Shown here piece by piece: positions 17,291 through 25,658 of a stretch of DNA of 64,000 nt. Every line of letters begins with the position of its first letter. Positions within the stretch are counted from its first letter, which is position 1. The notes under the pieces are model-generated. The model had not been told where the DNA came from, made no database searches, and worked only from the letters and a program-made list of their open reading frames with translations. The translations under genes and the position numbers were made by a program. The stretch comes from Leptolyngbya sp. FACHB-261 (GTDB taxonomy: Bacteria > Cyanobacteriota > Cyanobacteriia > FACHB-261), in contig NZ_JACJPL010000015.1 in the NCBI RefSeq assembly GCF_014696065.1, positions 1 through 64,000 of the forward strand, in the 5' to 3' direction.

Positions 17291-18889
17291 ATGCTGAGTA
17301 CGTTGGTCTGGCTACCGATCCTCGGGGCCGCAGTGGTGGGCTTAATTCCTAATTCGACGCAAGTCAGCACTAAAGCAGCTCGATGGCTGGCACTAGCGAT
17401 TGCTACAGGTCTAGTCATTTGGACCCTGCTCCTGATGAGCCGTTTCGACCCCAGCAGTAGTGGCCTACAGTTTCAAGAAGCGTTGCCCTGGCTGGAGTCT
17501 CTGGGCTTGACCTATTCGCTGGGGGTGGATGGTCTCTCACTGCCCTTGCTGGCATTGAGCAGCTTGCTGACCTGGATCGTAATTTACCGAGGTGACGCGA
17601 ACCTGGAGCGTCCTCGGCTGTTCTACGCCATGACCTTTCTGGCCAACGCTGGTATTGCTGGGGCCTTTATGGCTCAGAACTTGCTGCTGTTCTTCTTGTT
17701 CTACGAGCTAGAACTTATTCCGCTCTATTTGCTGATCGCGATTTGGGGTGGGGCTAAGCGCGAATATGCTGCGACTAAGTTTCTGCTCTACACCGCAGTG
17801 TCTGGCGTCCTGATTTTGGTGGCCTCTCTGGGACTGACCTGGTTGACCGGCGCCTCAACCTTTGACTATGCAGCTGTGCAAGGCCACACTCTCTCACTGG
17901 ACAAGCAGTTGATCTTGCTGGTGCTCTTCGTGGTGGGCTTTGGCATCAAGATTCCGCTGGTTCCCTTCCACACCTGGTTACCAGATGCCTACGTTGAAGC
18001 CTCGACGCCAGTCGCCATTTTGCTGGGCGGTATCCTTGCCAAGCTAGGCACCTACGGTCTGCTGCGTTTCGGCATGGGCTTGCTGCCCGATGCCTGGGGT
18101 ACCTTGGCACCATCACTGGCCGTGTGGGGCACGGTGAGTGTTCTGTATGGCGCATTGACAGCAATTGCCCAGAAAGACATCAAGCGCATGGTGGCCTACA
18201 GCTCAGTTGGACATATGGGCTATGTGTTGCTGGCGAGCGCGGCACTTACCCCTTTAAGTCTGGTGGGTGCTGTTAGCCAAATGGTCAGCCACGGTCTGAT
18301 CCTGGCGCTCTTGTTCCATCTGGTTGGGGTGATCGAAACTAAGGTTGGCACCCGAGAGCTGGATGTGCTCAACGGCTTGATGAGCCCAATTCGTGGCTTA
18401 CCCCTGACCGCAGCCCTATTGGTGCTAGGCGGCATGGCCAGTGCGGGCATTCCTGGCTTGGTGGGTTTTATTTCGGAGTTCCTGGTGTTCCAGGGTAGCT
18501 ATAGCGTGTTTCCAGGGCTAACGCTACTGTGCATTGTCGGTTCTGGTCTAACAGCGGTCTATTTCGTGATCATGCTGAACCGCACTTGTTTCGGCAGGTT
18601 GGACAACGCTCACGCTTACTACCCTCAAGTTCAGTTCTCTGAGAATTTACCCTCGTTGATTCTGGTTGCTCTGATCATCTTTTTGGGGATTCAACCCACT
18701 TGGCTGGTGCGCTGGAGTGAACCGATTGCTGCTGCCTTGGTTGCCAACGTACCGGTTATCAGCTCTGAACAAGTTGCTCGCAATCTAGACTTCAGTCCGC
18801 AAGCAATTTCAGCAGCGTTGACTCCCGATCTGAGAGGATCTGAATCCCACTTTTCTAAGCTGAGTTCTGACTCTCAGCAAGCTCTTTGA
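17291..18889 (+). CDS. ndhD3: NDH-1 subunit NdhD3
   Basis: 532 residues, an NdhD-type pump subunit with YELELIPLYLLIAIWGG, GFGIKIPLVPFHTWLPDAYVEA and KRMVAYSSVGHMGYVLLA. It is ~34 residues longer than the paralogue at 10248, through a hydrophilic C-terminal tail (ARNLDFSPQAISAAL onward to SDSQQAL). With NdhF3 and CupA it forms the high-affinity CO2-uptake complex on thylakoids. cupA follows after 65 bp. Confidence 0.88.
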   Translation: MLSTLVWLPILGAAVVGLIPNSTQVSTKAARWLALAIATGLVIWTLLLMSRFDPSSSGLQFQEALPWLESLGLTYSLGVDGLSLPLLALSSLLTWIVIYRGDANLERPRLFYAMTFLANAGIAGAFMAQNLLLFFLFYELELIPLYLLIAIWGGAKREYAATKFLLYTAVSGVLILVASLGLTWLTGASTFDYAAVQGHTLSLDKQLILLVLFVVGFGIKIPLVPFHTWLPDAYVEASTPVAILLGGILAKLGTYGLLRFGMGLLPDAWGTLAPSLAVWGTVSVLYGALTAIAQKDIKRMVAYSSVGHMGYVLLASAALTPLSLVGAVSQMVSHGLILALLFHLVGVIETKVGTRELDVLNGLMSPIRGLPLTAALLVLGGMASAGIPGLVGFISEFLVFQGSYSVFPGLTLLCIVGSGLTAVYFVIMLNRTCFGRLDNAHAYYPQVQFSENLPSLILVALIIFLGIQPTWLVRWSEPIAAALVANVPVISSEQVARNLDFSPQAISAALTPDLRGSESHFSKLSSDSQQAL

Positions 18890-18954
18890 TCACCGCTCAT
18901 TACTGCATCCGTATCGAAACAATCACCATCGCAAAGCATTATTGAGGAACTGCC

Positions 18955-20253
18955 ATGACCGCAACTGTCATTCAAGCTAGTCCGACTAAATTGCCACCCT
19001 CAAAGCATGAGTTTGCTGAAGTCATTCACCGCCTAGAAGCAGGCGGTGCCATGTTGCCCGACACGCCCGAGAACCTCATGCAGATCATTGGCTTGTACAA
19101 AGCCTATGCGGTGCCAATGGATTTCTACTGGCGCGACCTGCTCTACATTGCTGAGCATGTGTTTTTGGAGCCCTTGCCCTTCTTCAAATACTTCTTGCCC
19201 AAGGAATATCTGGAGCGCCATAATCACTACGCGGGCGATGATGCTGATTTGCGCGTTTGGCGTGGGCCAGCCACCGCTCACCCAGAACTTCTGGCTTTCA
19301 TGGAGAAGGGCGAAACCTTCAAAATGCCTAGGTTTCTCCATCACCTCTGGCATGACCGGATCAACATGGAGTTTGCTGAAGAATGTATGCGTTCGATGCT
19401 CTGGCACCGAGGCATGGGCGGGCAATTTGATCCCTATTTAGACAGCGAAGAGTACAAGGCTAATGCTGACCGGGCAATCCGGGCCTATTTTAAGTACAAC
19501 CCAGTGATGTTGGGGCTGTACAAGCTGTTTCCAGATATGTTCTTGGAACAGGTGCGGCAGTTATCGTATTACAGCAATTTGGGCCTGTTCTGGGAAGTCA
19601 TGGCCCCAGTCTTCTTCGAGATGTCCGATCGTTACGATGAAGGCACAATTACGACTGTGCCCGAGGCGATGGACTTCTTAGTGAACGGGATCTTCGCCAT
19701 CGCTGGTCGGCCTATTTATCATCACGTTTATATTCGCGGCGAGTGCTACGAGATCATCCCGAAATCGAAGGGATTCACCTGGCTATACGAAGCGGCTCTA
19801 CCCTACGTTGAAGCAGTTTTCTATCGCACTTCCCCCTTTCGGGGCACCAAATCTTACAATGCCCAGGCAGGACAGGTACCTGACGAGCAGAAAGATTTCC
19901 ACTACGGTATTCTCTACGCTGACGTGTTTCCAGTTGGCACCGCAGGGATTCCGCCAACATTGCTGATGCAGGATATGCTGCATTTTCTACCGCCCTATCT
20001 GGTGGACTATTACAAGCAGCATTGCCGGGGCGAAGACGACATGCTGATCCAATTGGGCGTTAGTTTTCAGCGCTCAATGTACTGTGTTACCTCAGCTGTG
20101 ATTCAAGCCTTGCGCACAGCTTTGCTCTATCCCCTAGATGATCCCAATCCCAAACATTTGATGGCGAATCGAGCCTTCTTTGAAGCTCAAATGGACCGTT
20201 TTAAAAGGCCTGAGGCACGCCTGCGCGACATTCAAAGCCAGGACTATCGATAG
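18955..20253 (+). CDS. cupA: CO2 hydration protein CupA (ChpY)
   Basis: 432 residues. It carries the insertion that marks CupA against CupB (residues ~81-125, FLPKEYLERHNHYAGDDADLRVWRG). H130 and R135 in HLWHDR match, with the same numbers, the pair I recall being proposed as the zinc site in the NDH-1MS structure. Other family matches are SPFRGTKSYNAQAGQVP and YADVFPVGTAGIPPTLLMQD. It sits on the cytoplasmic face of NDH-1MS and hydrates CO2 using proton pumping to drive the direction. GAGGAAC lies just before the ATG. A beta-carbonic anhydrase gene follows after 68 bp. Confidence 0.94.
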   Translation: MTATVIQASPTKLPPSKHEFAEVIHRLEAGGAMLPDTPENLMQIIGLYKAYAVPMDFYWRDLLYIAEHVFLEPLPFFKYFLPKEYLERHNHYAGDDADLRVWRGPATAHPELLAFMEKGETFKMPRFLHHLWHDRINMEFAEECMRSMLWHRGMGGQFDPYLDSEEYKANADRAIRAYFKYNPVMLGLYKLFPDMFLEQVRQLSYYSNLGLFWEVMAPVFFEMSDRYDEGTITTVPEAMDFLVNGIFAIAGRPIYHHVYIRGECYEIIPKSKGFTWLYEAALPYVEAVFYRTSPFRGTKSYNAQAGQVPDEQKDFHYGILYADVFPVGTAGIPPTLLMQDMLHFLPPYLVDYYKQHCRGEDDMLIQLGVSFQRSMYCVTSAVIQALRTALLYPLDDPNPKHLMANRAFFEAQMDRFKRPEARLRDIQSQDYR

Positions 20254-20262
20254 ACAAGACGA

Positions 20263-20315
20263 TTGACCTTAACCAGAATGTGGGAGAGTTGACCTTAACC
20301 AGAAATGTGGGAGAG
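20263..20315 (+). repeat. Tandem 26/27-bp repeat in the leader of the second carbonic anhydrase gene
   Basis: TTGACCTTAACCAGAATGTGGGAGAG (20263-20288) is followed directly by a second copy with one extra A (20289-20315). Each copy holds a GGGAGAG ribosome-site-like motif, so the leader has a duplicated ribosome site; only the second is at a good distance from ATG 20322. Confidence 0.9.
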
Positions 20316-20321
20316 GTGATT

Positions 20322-21053
20322 ATGAGTCGAGTGAATGGCTTTATTGGCCGCCGAGAGCTTTTGAAAGCGGTTGGTTTGGGTGGAGCTGGATTTGCCGTTG
20401 CTACTGGGGGTCTGTTGTGGACTGCACAACAGGCTCTTGAGCCCGAACCCGCCAATGCCCAGCAGAGACCACGGCCTGTGGATCCTGACGCATCCTTGAA
20501 AAGGATGATGGATGGCAATCAACGGTTCGTTCAGCAAAAGCGCGCCAGCCCCAATCAATCTCAACTCCGTTTGCAGGAGACTGCACAAGCCCAATATCCA
20601 TTCGCTGCGATGCTGAGTTGCGCGGATTCGCGGGTTCCCTCTGAGATTGTTTTCGACCAGGGAGTTGGTGACCTATTTGTCGTTCGGGTTGCCGGTAATG
20701 TTGTCACGCCTGAAACTATCGGCAGCCTTGAATTCTCCTCAGCTGTTTTGGGTTCTCAGCTAATCATGGTTCTCGGTCATGAACGCTGTGGAGCTGTAGC
20801 AGCAGCGGTCAAAGGCGACCCACTGCCAGGTCGCATTGGTTCGTTCGTTGAAACGATCAAACCTGCTGTTGAACGAGTCAGAGGTCGTCCGGGCGATGCC
20901 GTAGAGAATGCAGTCATTGCCAATGTTCAATATCAAGTTTCCCTGTTGAAGGAAAACTCTGTAATTCTGGCTCAGTTAATTCGAGATGGCAAACTAAAAA
21001 TTGTGGGCGGTCGTTACGATTTGGATACTGGAGAGGTGCGCATCATAGCTTGA
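20322..21053 (+). CDS. Tat-exported beta-carbonic anhydrase, copy 2 (cupA-linked)
   Basis: 243 residues from ATG 20322, chosen over an in-frame GTG at 20280 because the latter lies in the tandem repeat and because GGGAGAGG precedes 20322. The twin-arginine signal is G-R-R-E-L-L-K (R10/R11), then a Gly/Ala-rich core and a likely cleavage near PANA, residue 46. The catalytic domain is beta-class with C100, D102, R104, H153 and C156. Roughly 60% identical by eye to the copy at 14403, with matching gene position after a CO2-uptake module. Expected location is periplasm or thylakoid lumen. It ends the ndhF3-ndhD3-cupA unit before a terminator. Confidence 0.9.
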   Translation: MSRVNGFIGRRELLKAVGLGGAGFAVATGGLLWTAQQALEPEPANAQQRPRPVDPDASLKRMMDGNQRFVQQKRASPNQSQLRLQETAQAQYPFAAMLSCADSRVPSEIVFDQGVGDLFVVRVAGNVVTPETIGSLEFSSAVLGSQLIMVLGHERCGAVAAAVKGDPLPGRIGSFVETIKPAVERVRGRPGDAVENAVIANVQYQVSLLKENSVILAQLIRDGKLKIVGGRYDLDTGEVRIIA

Positions 21054-21120
21054 GGCAAGCCGCAAAGGCGCAAGCTTGTAGAAGAGCCAATTCTCCAAAG
21101 AGGTTTCCCTGTGGCTCCTG

Positions 21121-21152
21121 GTAGGGTAGAAGTTATCTACCCTACTCTTTTT
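21121..21152 (+). terminator. Intrinsic terminator after the second carbonic anhydrase gene
   Basis: Perfect 10-bp arms GTAGGGTAGA (21121-21130) and TCTACCCTAC (21136-21145) with a 5-nt loop, followed by TCTTTTT. A second inverted repeat, ACACATTCTG (21191-21200) and CAGAATGTGT (21218-21227), lies between here and the convergent fasciclin gene and may serve that side. Confidence 0.92.
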
Positions 21153-21260
21153 GCTAAGTTTTTTGCTTGCTGAGTCTTTCTGAAAGGCGTACACATTCTG
21201 ACGACTTATGGCATTGCCAGAATGTGTAATTTGGATCTAGCTGTTCGCTCCAGAACAGCG

Positions 21261-21662
21261 TTATCCCATGAGAATCACTGTATCTAAAACATGAATAATG
21301 CCGTTATCTGCTTCGATATCGGCAGCAACAACCGTGGCATTTTTGACTTCGAACCCATCTGTCGTGTCGATTCGAATCGGTGAACCTTCAACCGAAGTGA
21401 CAGAATCAACCTTAGCAAGGTCAGCCTGACTGAGCTTGCCCGACACCACGTGATATTTCAGAATTCGGGTGAGCTGAGGAATATTTTGTAGCAGAGTTTG
21501 AATAGTGCCCGGTGGTAACTTGGCAAATGCCTCATCATTGGGGGCAAAAACAGTAAAGGGACCAGGGCTTTTTAGGGTGTCTACCAAACCAGCAGCTTGT
21601 ACTGCTGCCACCAACGTTTGAAAAGAGCCAGCCCCAACTGCAATATCTACAATGTCAGCCAT
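21261..21662 (-). CDS. cupS: Fasciclin-domain protein, probable CupS
   Basis: 133 residues from ATG 21662, which gives the family's usual MADIVD start; an ATG at 21710 would add 16 residues. A single FAS1 domain is visible: [46 protein letters not shown] and the closing [15 protein letters not shown]. In Synechocystis the fourth gene of the ndhF3-ndhD3-cupA operon is CupS, a fasciclin-like subunit of NDH-1MS. Here such a gene lies at the end of the same cluster but on the opposite strand, so the name rests on family plus neighbourhood. Other small fasciclin proteins of unknown role exist in cyanobacteria. Confidence 0.72.
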   Translation of the reverse strand: MADIVDIAVGAGSFQTLVAAVQAAGLVDTLKSPGPFTVFAPNDEAFAKLPPGTIQTLLQNIPQLTRILKYHVVSGKLSQADLAKVDSVTSVEGSPIRIDTTDGFEVKNATVVAADIEADNGIIHVLDTVILMG

Positions 21663-21858
21663 GTGTTCAGCTCGCTTCGGATCAAATGATGAAACAGGAT
21701 CTAGGATCATCGTAGATCTTGTTTTTCTATTTGTTAAGTTTGGCTTAATTCGCCACGGTCATAGTTCTTTTTCTAGGTAAGGGAATGCTGGAACGACCAG
21801 GTAGAGCCTGCCGAATTTGATAGGATCCCTCTCAACCCTTGTGCAATAGCCTGCTCCT

Positions 21859-23076
21859 ATGGCTGACCCATCTCCCCTTCTCAGCTTCTGCGCCATTGTC
21901 AAAAACGAAGTGCAGCAGTTAGCCGGGTGCCTGGAGAGTGTGCGCGGCGTTGCTGATGAATTGATTGTGTTGGACACAGGCTCCACTGATGGCACGCCAG
22001 AGCTTGCAGCCCAGCTAGGTGCCCAGGTGTTTCACTTTCCCTGGTGTGATGACTTTGCAATTGCCCGTAATCAATCCTTGAGCTATGCCAAAGGTCAGTG
22101 GGTTCTGGTTCTAGATGCCGATGAAACTCTGTTGCCAGAATTTGTGCCAACCCTGCGGACTCTGCTGGCTCAAACAGACTACTTAGCCTTTAATTTAGTC
22201 CGGCAGGAAGTGGGAGCTAGTCAATCCCCCTACTCGCTGGTCTCGCGCTTGTTTCGCAACCGTCCCGACGTGTGCTTCTCGCGGCCTTACCACGCCATGA
22301 TTGATGACTCGGTGGCAGAGGTTCTGGCGCGTCAGCCTCAACTCAAAGTAGCAACCGTGCCTCAAGTCGCCATTGCCCACACTGGTTACAGCCGCGCGAA
22401 TCTTCAAGCCCGCGACAAGCTGAACTTTGCGGCTCGCTTGATGGAGTCCTATCGAGCCAAACACCCCCAGGATCCCTATGTCTGCAGCAAGCTCGGGGCT
22501 TTGTATGTCGAGGCGGGCGACCTGGAGCGGGGCATAGACCTGCTCGATCGTGCCCTGGCTGGGCAACCAGACAACCCCCAGATCCAGTTTGAACTGCATT
22601 ACCACCGGGCGATTGCCGCCAGCCAGCAAGGCGATTGGGCTGGGGCGGCCCATCACTACCAACAAGCGCTAGCCCTGCCAGTTCTAGAGCCGCTCAAGTT
22701 AGGAGCCTATCTGAACCTGAGCAGTCTGCTACACAAGCAGGGAAATTTCCAAGGGGCGATTGGGCTTTGTGAAAAAGCTCTGGCTGTTGACCCGCAATTT
22801 GCCAATGCCTACTACAACCTGGGCCTAGCGCTCAAAGCCACAGGCAAACTGGTTGAGGCCAGTCGCGCTTACCAACGGGCGATTGAGCTAGAACCGGAAC
22901 ACGCTAACGCCTATCAAAATCTGGGCGTTGTGTTGATGCATCGGGGACAACTGGCTCAAGCAGCTCAGGTTTTTAGCCGTGCGATAGAACTTCACCAAGC
23001 CCAAAACCGACCGCAAGCCGCAGAACAATTGCGCCAGGGATTACAGGGTCTAGGGATGCAATTGCCTACGCATTAA
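21859..23076 (+). CDS. Family 2 glycosyltransferase with C-terminal TPR repeats
   Basis: 405 residues. The N-terminal ~180 residues are a GT-A fold family 2 domain: FCAIVKNEVQQLAGCLESV, DTGSTDGTPE for nucleotide binding and D-A-D-E near residue 90 for the metal. From about residue 195 there are TPR units, the best being ANAYYNLGLALKATGKLVEASRAYQRAIELEP. Such GT2-TPR fusions are common in cyanobacteria and may modify cell-surface glycans or proteins; the substrate is unknown. It diverges from the fasciclin gene, with a ~200-bp shared upstream region. Confidence 0.87.
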   Translation: MADPSPLLSFCAIVKNEVQQLAGCLESVRGVADELIVLDTGSTDGTPELAAQLGAQVFHFPWCDDFAIARNQSLSYAKGQWVLVLDADETLLPEFVPTLRTLLAQTDYLAFNLVRQEVGASQSPYSLVSRLFRNRPDVCFSRPYHAMIDDSVAEVLARQPQLKVATVPQVAIAHTGYSRANLQARDKLNFAARLMESYRAKHPQDPYVCSKLGALYVEAGDLERGIDLLDRALAGQPDNPQIQFELHYHRAIAASQQGDWAGAAHHYQQALALPVLEPLKLGAYLNLSSLLHKQGNFQGAIGLCEKALAVDPQFANAYYNLGLALKATGKLVEASRAYQRAIELEPEHANAYQNLGVVLMHRGQLAQAAQVFSRAIELHQAQNRPQAAEQLRQGLQGLGMQLPTH

Positions 23077-23234
23077 CCTTAATCGAGTTAATCAAACGAG
23101 CTGATTTAGATAATTCCAATTTAGATACTTTCAAATTCGTGCTTGCATGCCAAGCTTGGCTGATTAGGTCTTAGCCAAGAGTTGTGGCAGGATGTGCCTG
23201 AGCCAATGCTTGTGCAGGGGAGAACGATCGGCAA

Positions 23235-24290
23235 ATGTCAACCATGAAAGCTCAGGTGTTCAGAGGGGTCAATCAGTTAAGTTACGAGGACGTTCCTGTA
23301 CCAGAGATCGGTCCTGATGAGGTCTTAGTTCAGGTGCGAGTGGTGGGCTTATGCCAGAGCGACATTAAAAAACTGTGCTACCCGCTCTACGAACCGCCGC
23401 GTATCTTTGGCCATGAAACCGCAGGCACGATCGCAGCAGTGGGCCATGAGGTACAAGGTTGGCAGTTGAGTGACCGTGTGGTGGTGCTGCATCACATCCC
23501 CTGCATGCATTGCTCCTATTGCTTCAACGAGAATTTCTCGATGTGTGAGGTGTACAAAAATGTCACGACCACTGCCGGCTTCACACCCAGTGGCGGCGGT
23601 TTTGCCGAGTATGTGAAGGTGCCCGGTCACATTGTTCGCCACGGTGGCCTCATTCGGATTCCGGATACTGTCAGCTTTGAGCAGGCCAGCTTTGTAGAGC
23701 CAACTAATTGCTGTTTGAAAGCGGTCAAAAAAGCAGCCATTGAACCTGGGCAAACCGTGCTGATCACCGGTGCCGGCCCCATCGGCTTGATGTTTATCAT
23801 GCTGGTGGCCCGCTTTGGGACTCGGGCAATCGTCACAGATTTATTGCCCAATCGTATTGAGAAAGCCCTAGCTGTGGGTGCGACAGCGGCCTTGGATGCT
23901 CGGGATCCGGAGTTAGCTAGCAAAGTTAAGGAGTTAACGGGTGGCTTGGGCGTCGACACCAGCTTGTTAGCTGTCCCTAGTGAAAAGGCATTCTTTCAAG
24001 CATTGGACTGCACCCGCAAAGGCGGCAAGATTTTGTTCTTTGCAGAATTTCCAGACGAGGTCGAGATCCCTCTGAATCCCAATGTGATCTATCGGCGTGA
24101 GATCGACTTGATGGGCAGCTACAGCTCATCCTATAAACTGCAACCCTTAGCTGCCGATCTGGTGTTCAGTCGTCAGATCGATGTAGACGCCCTCATTAGC
24201 GATACTTACCCGTTAAAGCAGTTGACGCAAGCAGTTGAAAAAGCACTGCAACCTGGTCCTGATACTTACAAAATTCTGCTGTATCCGTAG
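23235..24290 (+). CDS. Zinc-dependent medium-chain dehydrogenase (sorbitol/threonine dehydrogenase-like)
   Basis: 351 residues from ATG 23235; ATG 23244 is an alternative, with GGGGAG upstream. MDR superfamily: catalytic zinc site C40, H60 and E61 (GHETAG), structural zinc cysteines C90, C93, C96 and C104, and the NAD(P) Rossmann fingerprint GAGPIGLMFIML. It oxidises or reduces an alcohol or polyol with NAD(P); the substrate cannot be read from the sequence. The C-terminal part resembles sorbitol/threonine dehydrogenase relatives (MGSYSSSYKLQPLAADL). Monocistronic by spacing. Confidence 0.85.
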   Translation: MSTMKAQVFRGVNQLSYEDVPVPEIGPDEVLVQVRVVGLCQSDIKKLCYPLYEPPRIFGHETAGTIAAVGHEVQGWQLSDRVVVLHHIPCMHCSYCFNENFSMCEVYKNVTTTAGFTPSGGGFAEYVKVPGHIVRHGGLIRIPDTVSFEQASFVEPTNCCLKAVKKAAIEPGQTVLITGAGPIGLMFIMLVARFGTRAIVTDLLPNRIEKALAVGATAALDARDPELASKVKELTGGLGVDTSLLAVPSEKAFFQALDCTRKGGKILFFAEFPDEVEIPLNPNVIYRREIDLMGSYSSSYKLQPLAADLVFSRQIDVDALISDTYPLKQLTQAVEKALQPGPDTYKILLYP

Positions 24291-24423
24291 GATTAAGCTT
24301 TGCAAACTCTAGTGAATAATTCGATGCGGCACCTCGGTTATTTGTAATTACTTTGGGACAATAAAGCCTAGAGCTTGGTTTCCTGCGGGCAATCCTGGCT
24401 TTGATTCTGCATGGAGCACTGGA

Positions 24424-25599
24424 ATGCCTTGTTGTGACGCTGTGCCTGCCTTTGCGCGAAGTGCTCTGGCACAATTGAATGCCCTATGGTCAATTGAGGC
24501 GTTCTGGATTTCGCAACAAGATAGACAAGTCCATCCAGGCCAACAGGCTTTAGCCGACGCTTTCCCCGAAGCAGTATCCGTCATTAACGGGCTTTTAGAA
24601 ACCGCTCTGCAACAGCCAGGACAAGCTTGTACAGGAAGGCTGAGCCATTATCAATCTGGTCAGACTCACTACCGCGATTGGGCCGTTCAATTTCAAGCGT
24701 ATGGGCCTGAGGCAACGGATGCAGCAATGGCTAGTTGTTGCTTGGAGCTTGCAGGGTGGTTAGTGACCGTGCGGGATGTGACCGACTGGGTAGCCGCTCA
24801 AACTGCCCTAGAGGAAAAACACACTAAACTGATGGCTGCTAACAAGCAGATTTGGCAGCTCAACCAGCGTTCGCAGTCTTTCTTGGGCGGCATTGGTCAC
24901 GACCTCAAGAACCCGATTAGTGCCAATTTAATGTTGGCCAAAATGCTCACCCGCAGTAGTCATCAGGCCGATAAGGTCGAGCAGTATGCCTGGATGATTA
25001 TTGATAACTGCTACCAGCAGGGTTTGCTCGTTGATAACTTGCAGCAGTACGCTCAATTGCAAGCAGGAGCTTATAGCCTTAAGCTTCAGCCCTGCAACTT
25101 AGCCCTAAGTTTGCAGCACATTGTCGCCACCTGTAATCCGCTAGCAGCCCAACGCCAGATCCGGATCGAAGTTCAGGCCGCGGCCAATCTGCCGTTAGTT
25201 TGGGCCGATGCTGGTGCCTTGGAGCGAGTGCTAGGCAACCTCTTGGGCAACGCCCTAAAGTTTTCGCCAGATGGCAGCACGGTGAGCATTGCCCTCAACA
25301 CCGGAACCCTACCGGATGATGGCACGGGTATTACCGAATTGCACGCCTGCTGTTGTGTTAGTGATTCTGGACCTGGCATCGAAGCCACTGATCTGCCTCG
25401 TATCTTTGACCGCTTTTACCGAGCCCAATCGAACCGAGTCATTCCTGGCAGTGGCATTGGTCTAGCGGTAGTGCGAGAGTTAGTGGAGTTGATGCAGGGA
25501 GTCATTGCCGTTAAGAGCAACCCTGGTGACGGTAGCCAGTTTAGTATTTATCTGCGTACTGCGGAAGCAACGACTAACCCTGCCCTGATGCCTCAGTAG
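24424..25599 (+). CDS. Sensor histidine kinase
   Basis: 391 residues, soluble, with no membrane segment. Residues ~15-125 form a PAS-like sensory region (LNALWSIEAFWISQQDRQVHPGQQALADAFPEA onward). A short coiled coil (~128-150) leads to the phosphoacceptor H159 in GIGHDLKNPIS. The ATPase domain has N-box NLLGNALKFS, G1 DSGPGIEATDLPRIFDRFYRA and G2 GSGIGLAVVREL. It ends 60 bp from the convergent pseudo-receiver gene, and no ordinary response regulator is adjacent. Confidence 0.92.
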   Translation: MPCCDAVPAFARSALAQLNALWSIEAFWISQQDRQVHPGQQALADAFPEAVSVINGLLETALQQPGQACTGRLSHYQSGQTHYRDWAVQFQAYGPEATDAAMASCCLELAGWLVTVRDVTDWVAAQTALEEKHTKLMAANKQIWQLNQRSQSFLGGIGHDLKNPISANLMLAKMLTRSSHQADKVEQYAWMIIDNCYQQGLLVDNLQQYAQLQAGAYSLKLQPCNLALSLQHIVATCNPLAAQRQIRIEVQAAANLPLVWADAGALERVLGNLLGNALKFSPDGSTVSIALNTGTLPDDGTGITELHACCCVSDSGPGIEATDLPRIFDRFYRAQSNRVIPGSGIGLAVVRELVELMQGVIAVKSNPGDGSQFSIYLRTAEATTNPALMPQ

Positions 25600-25658
25600 A
25601 TGAGGACAACTCAGTGGCAGGGTTCATGCATGCAAGTAATATGCAATTTGTATGAGGG

